Shown here piece after piece: positions 59,035 to 64,000 of a stretch of 64,000 nt of DNA (its first letter is position 1; each line of letters starts with the position of its first letter). Location: positions 18,132 to 82,131 of the forward strand of contig SEFZ01000020.1 of the NCBI GenBank assembly GCA_004173185.1, given 5' to 3'. This DNA comes from Sphingomonadales bacterium. Lineage in GTDB: Bacteria > Pseudomonadota > Alphaproteobacteria > Sphingomonadales > Sphingomonadaceae. Both the position numbers and the translations under genes were made by a program. A model generated the notes under the pieces. That model was not told where the DNA came from. It made no database searches and was given only the letters and a program-made list of their open reading frames with translations.

Positions 59035-60255
59035 TTAGGCCCAGGTAGCCATTTCGGCTTCGAGGTTCACGCGGATCTGCTCGAAGAACTGCTCGGTGGT
59101 CATCCATGCCTGTTCCGGGCCGATCAGCAGCGCCAGATCCTTGGTCATGTGGCCGTTCTCGACGGTCTCGATGCAGATGCGCTCGAGCGTCTCGGCGAAC
59201 TTCACCACGTCCGGCGTGTTGTCGAACTTGCCGCGGAACGACAGACCCTGCGTCCATGCGAAGATCGATGCGATCGGGTTGGTCGAAGTCGACTTGCCCT
59301 GCTGGTGCATACGATAGTGGCGCGTCACGGTGCCGTGTGCGGCTTCCGCTTCGATCGTCTTGCCGTCCGGCGTCATCAGCACCGACGTCATCAGGCCGAG
59401 CGAGCCGAAGCCCTGTGCAACGGTGTCCGACTGAACGTCGCCGTCATAGTTCTTGCAAGCCCAGACGAACTTGCCGCTCCACTTGAGCGCCGATGCGACC
59501 ATGTCGTCGATCAGGCGGTGCTCGTAAACGATGCCGGCAGCCTTGAACTTGTCAGCGAAGTCCGCGTCGAACACTTCCTGGAACAGATCCTTGAAGCGGC
59601 CGTCATAGGCCTTGAGGATGGTGTTCTTGGTCGAGAGATACAGCGGCCAGCCGCGATCGAGCGCATAGTTCATGCTCGCCTTGGCGAAATCGCGGATCGA
59701 CTGATCCAAATTGTACATGCCCATCGCCACGCCAGCGGCCGGGAAATCGAATACTTCCTTTTCGATCTTTTCGCCGTCTTCGCCTTCCCAGACCATGCGG
59801 AGCTTGCCGGGGCCGGGGACGAGGAAATCGGTCGCCTTATACTGGTCACCGAATGCGTGACGGCCAACCACGATCGGGTCGGTCCAGCCGGGGACCAGAC
59901 GGGGCACGTTCTTGATCACGATCGGCTCGCGGAAGATGGTGCCGCCCAGGATGTTGCGGATCGTGCCGTTCGGCGACTTCCACATGGCCTTGAGGTTGAA
60001 TTCCTCGACGCGCTGCTCGTCCGGGGTGATCGTGGCGCACTTCACGCCGACGCCGTACTGCTGGATCGCCTTGGCGCAATCGACAGTGATCTGATCGTCG
60101 GTCTCGTCGCGCTTCTCGACCGAGAGGTCGTAATATTTCAGATCGATATCGAGATAAGGGAGGATCAGCCGCTCACGGATCCACTGCCAGATGATCCGCG
60201 TCATTTCGTCGCCGTCGATTTCCACGACCGGCGTTGCAACCTTGATCTTCGCCAT
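59035..60255 (-). CDS. icd: NADP-dependent isocitrate dehydrogenase
   Basis: A 406-aa enzyme of the citric acid cycle that makes 2-oxoglutarate and NADPH. It is of the eukaryote-like dimeric type common in alphaproteobacteria: [12 protein letters not shown] near the N terminus, [20 protein letters not shown] (substrate Ser region), [24 protein letters not shown] (metal Asp residues) and [12 protein letters not shown] (cofactor site). Length is normal. Its stop is followed by an intrinsic terminator. Confidence 0.97.
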   Translation of the reverse strand: MAKIKVATPVVEIDGDEMTRIIWQWIRERLILPYLDIDLKYYDLSVEKRDETDDQITVDCAKAIQQYGVGVKCATITPDEQRVEEFNLKAMWKSPNGTIRNILGGTIFREPIVIKNVPRLVPGWTDPIVVGRHAFGDQYKATDFLVPGPGKLRMVWEGEDGEKIEKEVFDFPAAGVAMGMYNLDQSIRDFAKASMNYALDRGWPLYLSTKNTILKAYDGRFKDLFQEVFDADFADKFKAAGIVYEHRLIDDMVASALKWSGKFVWACKNYDGDVQSDTVAQGFGSLGLMTSVLMTPDGKTIEAEAAHGTVTRHYRMHQQGKSTSTNPIASIFAWTQGLSFRGKFDNTPDVVKFAETLERICIETVENGHMTKDLALLIGPEQAWMTTEQFFEQIRVNLEAEMATWA

Positions 60256-60337
60256 TTGCTAGCTTCCTGATTGGGGAGGGGTTGGCGGTGTCCCTAAGAG
60301 GAAGGGCAAAAGGGATCAAGTCGTCGCGGCTGTTTCG

Positions 60338-60361
60338 CGCGCGTGCTGGCCAGCACGCGCG
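60338..60361. promoter_or_regulatory. 24-bp perfect palindrome between icd and the methyltransferase gene
   Basis: CGCGCGTGCTGG-CCAGCACGCGCG is perfectly self-complementary with no loop. It is about 83 bases upstream of the icd start on the minus strand and some 105 bases after the stop of the PmtA-like gene. It could be a repressor site for icd or the terminator of the upstream gene; no T-run is present. Confidence 0.55.
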
Positions 60362-60465
60362 GCCGTGCGCAGCCTGTGGCGACGCGGAACGGGCGGCGAT
60401 GACCGGAGATCAGGTAGCGCGAAAGGATGGTGCGAACGCGCTTGCGGCGCGGATCGCGAGACTAA

Positions 60466-61080
60466 TCAGTCTTTCCAGGCCCACCAAAGCTGCGCCGGCG
60501 GAATGTTGATCCATTCCATGGCGTGATCGATGCGCGGGAAATAGGGCGCGAAGAAATTGCGGACCTTCGGGTTGTATTGATAGACCAGAAACGCGCCGCC
60601 GGGCCGGATGATCTCGCGCGTCGCCTTGGCGATCGCATCGCCCACGCCGGGCGGCAGGGTCGAAAAGGGCAGGCCCGATGCGATATAATCGGCATGCTCA
60701 AAGCCATGATCGTTGACGATCTGCTTCACGTCCGATGCCGAGCCGAGCACCGCCGATAGACGCGAATCGATGATCGTGGCGTTCAGATAGGCGATGAAAT
60801 CGGGATTGGTGTCGATAACGATCAGCTTGGCATCGGGTGCCAGCCGATCGAGAAGCGGGCGGGTGAAGGTGCCGACGCCGGGACCATATTCGACGAACAG
60901 CTTGCAGTTGGCGAAATCGACTCGGTCGAGCATCTTGTCGACGAGTCGCTTCGACGAAGAGGCAACTGCGCCCACCATCACCGGACGCCTGATGAACCCC
61001 TTGAGGAACATCATCGTGGGTGAGGGCAAGCCGGCGGCGCGGCGGCGGCTACGGCGCTGGGCTGCGGTCGATGCTGGCAT
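60466..61080 (-). CDS. phospholipid N-methyltransferase-like (PmtA-type) SAM methyltransferase
   Basis: A 204-aa methyltransferase with motif I VEYGPGVGTFTRPLL and the motif YIASGLPFSTLPPG typical of PmtA/rRNA-adenine-methylase-like enzymes. PmtA methylates phosphatidylethanolamine toward phosphatidylcholine. The track starts at 61149; ATG 61080, with AAAGG six to ten bases upstream, is preferred (MPASTAAQRRSRRR). It is divergent from psd-pssA, which make its presumed substrate. Substrate assignment is inference from similarity and context. Confidence 0.8.
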   Translation of the reverse strand: MPASTAAQRRSRRRAAGLPSPTMMFLKGFIRRPVMVGAVASSSKRLVDKMLDRVDFANCKLFVEYGPGVGTFTRPLLDRLAPDAKLIVIDTNPDFIAYLNATIIDSRLSAVLGSASDVKQIVNDHGFEHADYIASGLPFSTLPPGVGDAIAKATREIIRPGGAFLVYQYNPKVRNFFAPYFPRIDHAMEWINIPPAQLWWAWKD

Positions 61081-61295
61081 GTTGAACCTTTTCGCGGCTG
61101 TTACACAAAAAATACTAAGCGTGCGCACTGCGGAAAAACGAACGAACATTCAAGCGCGAGGTTCATTTGGCACGGTTTAAGCGGTGGAAAGCATCCCGGC
61201 GTTTGCTCGCATCAGCCGCTGCTGCACAACTGCGCAGGGTTCGATTAGCATATCCCCGGCTAGGAAAGCCGCGGCTGTCGGGCTAGAGGTTGGGC

Positions 61296-62024
61296 ATGGC
61301 ATCATTCGACAAGCCGCCGACTGGCACCACTACAGTCAAATGGCGCTTCCCCGAGATTCATCCCGAGGGACGCAAATATGTGGCGATTGCCGCCGCGATC
61401 GCGCTCCTCAGCCTGTTTATCTTCGATTTCATCACCTGGCCGCTGGTGTTTCTGACCCTTGGCGTTGCCGCGTTCTTCCGCGATCCGGTGCGCGTCACGC
61501 CGCAGGGGGAGGGACTGATCGTCTCGCCCGCCGATGGCCTGATCACGATGATCGAGCGCGTCGAGCTTCCGCCCGAACTGCGCGGACCGCAGGCATTGGG
61601 CGACAAGCCGATGCTCCGCGTCTCGGTGTTCATGAGCGTGTTCGACGTCCATGTGAACCGCACGCCGATCACCGGCACGATCAAGCACGTCATCTATGTC
61701 AGCGGCAAATTCATGAACGCAGACTTTGACAAAGCGAGCGAAGAGAATGAGCGCCAGCATTTCGTGGTGGAGGACAAAGCAGGTGTCCGCTTTGGCTTCA
61801 CCCAGATTGCCGGCCTCGTCGCGCGCCGGATCGTCAGCTTCGTCAAGGCGGGTGACATAGTTGTTGCCGGCCAGCGCGTCGGCCTGATCCGATTCGGCAG
61901 CCGCGTCGATGTGTTCCTGCCCGAAGGCTACGGTTGTGCCGTCGCGCTCGGCCAGCGTGCCGTTGCGGGAGAAACCATTCTCGCTAAGCGCGGCGTGGCT
62001 GACCTGGCGGGCGTATCCCAGTGA
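61296..62024 (+). CDS. psd: phosphatidylserine decarboxylase
   Basis: Psd (242 aa, short form) decarboxylates phosphatidylserine to phosphatidylethanolamine at the membrane. The self-cleavage Gly-Ser is at about residues 201-202 in RFGSRVDVFLP, with SPADGLI and FMSVFDVHVNRTPITG upstream. One N-terminal membrane segment is seen. The TTG at 61290 is an alternative; ATG 61296 with AGAGG upstream is preferred. Its stop overlaps the pssA GTG. Confidence 0.96.
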   Translation: MASFDKPPTGTTTVKWRFPEIHPEGRKYVAIAAAIALLSLFIFDFITWPLVFLTLGVAAFFRDPVRVTPQGEGLIVSPADGLITMIERVELPPELRGPQALGDKPMLRVSVFMSVFDVHVNRTPITGTIKHVIYVSGKFMNADFDKASEENERQHFVVEDKAGVRFGFTQIAGLVARRIVSFVKAGDIVVAGQRVGLIRFGSRVDVFLPEGYGCAVALGQRAVAGETILAKRGVADLAGVSQ

Positions 62025-62836
62025 GCATTCCGCCAAGGGTCAAGCGCCTACGCACGCCCCGCGTCCGCCGCGGGATACCACTTCGCACAATCGCTCCCAA
62101 CGCCGTCACCGCGGCCGCATTGTGCTCGGGGCTCACCGCGATCCGCTTCGCGATGGACGCCAAGTGGCATGAGGCCGTGCTGATGGTGCTGATCGCCGGC
62201 ATCCTCGACGGGATCGACGGAAAGGTCGCCCGGATGGTTCGTGGCGAAAGCCGCTTCGGTGCAGAGCTGGACAGCCTGTCAGACGCGATCGCGTTCGGCG
62301 TGGCGCCAGCATTGATCCTCTATCTCTGGTCGCTTCAATATCTCGGCAATTTCGGCTGGATGGTCGCATTGGTCTACGCATTGTTCTGCGTGCTGCGCCT
62401 TGCGCGCTTCAATGCCGGGATCGACAATGAGCAGCCGCACAAGTCCGCAGGTTTCCTGACCGGGGTTCCGGCACCCGCAGGCGCCTTGCTCGCGCTTGCT
62501 CCGCTGTATCTGTGGCTATCGACCGCAGAGCCGCATCTCACTCAGCCCTATCTGGTCGCGCCCTGGACCTTGATGGTCGCGCTGTTGATGATCTCCAGCC
62601 TTGCGACCTATGCGCCGGTAATCCGGCTCAAGCAGCGCATCCGCTTCGAAGTACTGGTGATATTGGCAGCGCTGATCGCCGCTCTCGTCGCGGCGCCCTG
62701 GCCAACGTTAGCCGGGATCGCCTTGCTCTATCTGGCGACAATCCCGTTCAGCATTCGCAGCTATCGCCGGGTCAAGCTGCTGCGCGCATCCCAACCCGGG
62801 CGGGCGAGCGAACCGGAGCCGACGAGCGAGCCGTGA
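62021..62836 (+). CDS. pssA: CDP-diacylglycerol--serine O-phosphatidyltransferase
   Basis: PssA (271 aa) makes phosphatidylserine, the substrate of Psd. The CDP-alcohol phosphotransferase motif DGKVARMVRGESRFGAELDSLSD (D-G-x2-A-R-x8-G-x3-D-x3-D) is intact, with several membrane helices. It starts with GTG overlapping the psd stop. The last residues (SEPEPTSEP) are a non-conserved tail. Its 3' end overlaps the convergent 71-aa ORF by 65 bases. Confidence 0.95.
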   Translation: MSIPPRVKRLRTPRVRRGIPLRTIAPNAVTAAALCSGLTAIRFAMDAKWHEAVLMVLIAGILDGIDGKVARMVRGESRFGAELDSLSDAIAFGVAPALILYLWSLQYLGNFGWMVALVYALFCVLRLARFNAGIDNEQPHKSAGFLTGVPAPAGALLALAPLYLWLSTAEPHLTQPYLVAPWTLMVALLMISSLATYAPVIRLKQRIRFEVLVILAALIAALVAAPWPTLAGIALLYLATIPFSIRSYRRVKLLRASQPGRASEPEPTSEP

Positions 62837-62987
62837 CGCGCGCCGGCCGCATCGGCAGCGCTGGCATGGCAGAAGAAGCGAACAAAGCGCGGTAGCGATG
62901 AAGCTGCGGACGTACGCTGATATAGAGCGTCCAGGCCGAAGCAGCGAAGGCAGTTGCGAAGAGCAGCACGGAAAGCAAAGCAGTCAT
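62772..62987 (-). CDS. small membrane protein, probably SOS-regulated (71 aa)
   Basis: A 71-aa protein with one N-terminal membrane helix (MTALLSVLLFATAFAASAW, possibly a signal anchor), then a basic, proline-rich tail. AGGGGA lies eight bases before the ATG, a good ribosome site. Upstream is a TTGACA element, immediately followed by a GTTC-N7-GTTC SOS box. It overlaps the 3' end of pssA on the other strand. I recognise no family. Size and topology resemble damage-induced division inhibitors such as SidA and DidA of Caulobacter, by analogy only. Confidence 0.65.
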   Translation of the reverse strand: MTALLSVLLFATAFAASAWTLYISVRPQLHRYRALFASSAMPALPMRPARVTARSSAPVRSPARVGMRAAA

Positions 62988-63079
62988 TTACCCGGTCCCC
63001 TTTTCGCCAACGCGGCGGGAATCCTAATGATTCCCTACGTTTGGCCCCGCATGACGTTCCTTGTCCGCGTTCTGACCCC

Positions 63080-63108
63080 TGTATGTTCCGCTCATGTTCC
63101 GCTGTCAA
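63080..63108 (-). promoter_or_regulatory. putative SOS promoter with LexA box
   Basis: On the minus strand: -35 TTGACA (63108-63103), then GAAC-ATGAGCG-GAAC (63099-63085, plus-strand GTTC-CGCTCAT-GTTC), and a weak -10 CATACA (63085-63080) with a 17-base spacer. The box differs from the recA box by one base in 18 when flanks are included. LexA bound here would block the promoter. The plus-strand DHFR-like gene, 72 bases away, is the other possible target. Confidence 0.72.
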
Positions 63109-63170
63109 GCGCTTATGCGTAACGGCAGAACACGTTACTCTGGAAGTATCCGGATGGGAGAATTGGCGGC

Positions 63171-63698
63171 ATGGCGAGGATCGTCTTTGGAATGAACCTC
63201 TCGCTCGACGGTTATGTCGATCATGAGAAATTTGCACCCGACCCGGCGTTGTTCGGCCATTGGATAGAGCATGTGCGCGGCCTGACGGGGAGTATGTATG
63301 GCCGCCGCATGTATGAAGTGATGCGCTATTGGGACCAAGATAAGCCCGAATGGACATCGGAGCATCGCGCCTTCGCGACCGCGTGGCGGAGCCAGCCTAA
63401 ATGGGTTGTGTCGCGCTCGTTGAAGGCAGTCGGCCCCAATGCGACGCTCGTCGGTGATCTTGCGGCCACGATACGCCAGCTCAAGGCCGAGCAGGGCGGG
63501 GAGATTTCGGTTTCCGGGCCGGAACTGGCGCAGAGCGTTACCGATCTTGGCCTTGTCGATGAGTATCGACTCTACTTCCACCCCGTGGTGCTCGGCAGCG
63601 GCAAGCCCTTCTTTGCGGGGCCTCGGCCGCCGCTCCGCCTGGTCGCCAGCGATCCGATCGGTGGGGAGGCCGTTCGTTTGATCTACGTTCCTGCCTAG
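63171..63698 (+). CDS. dihydrofolate reductase family protein (RibD C-terminal-like)
   Basis: A 175-aa protein of the RibD_C/DHFR-like fold. MNLSLDGYVDHEKFAPD at the N terminus, GRRMYEVMRYW, KWVVSRSL and the late GPELAQSVTDLGLVDEYRLYFHPVVLGSGKPFF are the familiar signatures of the YyaP/YwjB-type reductases. The exact substrate is not known for this group. It is divergent from the 71-aa membrane protein. Confidence 0.93.
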   Translation: MARIVFGMNLSLDGYVDHEKFAPDPALFGHWIEHVRGLTGSMYGRRMYEVMRYWDQDKPEWTSEHRAFATAWRSQPKWVVSRSLKAVGPNATLVGDLAATIRQLKAEQGGEISVSGPELAQSVTDLGLVDEYRLYFHPVVLGSGKPFFAGPRPPLRLVASDPIGGEAVRLIYVPA

Positions 63699-63712
63699 TT
63701 CTGCCTTGCACT

Positions 63713-63739
63713 GCGCGCCGTTCCCGGCTAACGGCGCGC
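63713..63739. terminator. hairpin between the DHFR-like gene and rpsB
   Basis: GCGCGCCGTT-CCCGGCT-AACGGCGCGC is a perfect 10-bp stem with a 7-base loop, starting 14 bases after the DHFR-like stop. No T-run follows, so it may be a terminator or part of the rpsB leader. Confidence 0.6.
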
Positions 63740-63830
63740 CCTCAACCCCACATGGGAAGCAACATAACCCGGTGCCGAGGCTTTCTCGGTCACTCGCTTC
63801 CCAGAGGATCAACCGGAAGGATATATCCCT

Positions 63831-64000
63831 ATGGCGGCACCTGTCGTCTCCATGCAGGCATTGCTCGAATCGGGCGCACATTTCGGCCACCAGACGCATC
63901 GCTGGAACCCGAAGATGAAGCCTTACATCTTTGGCGACCGTAACGGCGTCCACATCATCGATCTTTCGCAGACCGTTCCGCTCTTCGCGCGCGCACTCGA
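63831..64000 (+). CDS. rpsB: 30S ribosomal protein S2, N-terminal part (partial)
   Basis: The first 56 codons are in the window ([35 protein letters not shown]...). The pattern [35 protein letters not shown] is the conserved start of S2, including the HxGH region. S2 binds the small subunit late in assembly and S1 docks on it. GGAAGGA precedes the ATG at a suitable distance. The gene continues past the window end. Confidence 0.96.
   Translation, partial: MAAPVVSMQALLESGAHFGHQTHRWNPKMKPYIFGDRNGVHIIDLSQTVPLFARAL

Noticed and set aside
57743-59257. 504-aa minus-strand ORF opposite the flotillin gene
   Set aside because: Ser/Ala repeat-like sequence is the antisense reading of the flotillin coiled coil, and it runs across two terminators.

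Overview
The window is a gene-dense, high-GC stretch of chromosome. Gene content and protein style point to an alphaproteobacterium of the Sphingomonadales (Sphingomonas-like). This is an inference from the nuo-birA-coaX-rnj block, the CckA kinase, the GTTC-N7-GTTC type SOS box before recA, and DUF1467/DUF2062-type proteins. No rRNA, tRNA, CRISPR array, phage module or transposase gene was seen, and no gap between genes exceeds about 260 bp.

Layout. 1-13 kb: the NADH dehydrogenase (complex I) operon from the last codons of nuoD through nuoE, F, G, H, I, J, K, L, M, N. Four extra genes lie inside it: a 41-aa ORF, an NTF2-like protein, a 56-aa membrane protein and a 244-aa exported protein. birA (probably starting at CTG), coaX, ribonuclease J and a DUF1467 protein follow in the same direction. 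16.6-20.2 kb: a large membrane-anchored coiled-coil protein divergent from a degenerate HPt-like protein, then an exported protein. 20.2-25.8 kb: a CoxE-type VWA protein and a MoxR ATPase, separated by an ABC exporter, a DUF2975/XRE regulator pair and a GFA protein. Two matching palindromic operators lie between the exporter and the regulator pair. 26-31.9 kb: DoxX, DUF4282, acylphosphatase, GreB, lytic transglycosylase, DapA, SmpB and DUF2062. 32-38.7 kb: M13 peptidase lipoprotein, CckA hybrid kinase, a single-domain response regulator and a haem-motif lipoprotein. 38.8-42.5 kb: MOSC protein, recA with an SOS box, a highly structured element and terminator after recA, a methyltransferase and a GST. 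42.6-49.8 kb: dicarboxylate symporter, exported TPR-like protein, exported M24 peptidase-like protein and alaS. 49.9-58.9 kb: exported and lipoprotein genes, a 57-aa coupled ORF, a CPA2 antiporter, an FAD oxidoreductase broken by an in-frame TAG, an M28-type peptidase and the YqiJ/YqiK-flotillin pair. 59-64 kb: icd, a PmtA-like methyltransferase divergent from psd-pssA, a small membrane protein behind a second SOS box, a DHFR-like reductase and the start of rpsB.

Functional themes are respiration (complex I), phospholipid synthesis (psd, pssA, PmtA-like), cell-cycle signalling (CckA) and DNA-damage response (recA). The most interesting candidate for something undescribed is the 71-aa membrane protein at 62772-62987 (minus strand). 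Its upstream region carries a GTTC-N7-GTTC box identical to the recA box at 17 of 18 positions, placed directly after a perfect TTGACA -35 element, which is the layout expected for a LexA-controlled small membrane protein such as a division inhibitor.
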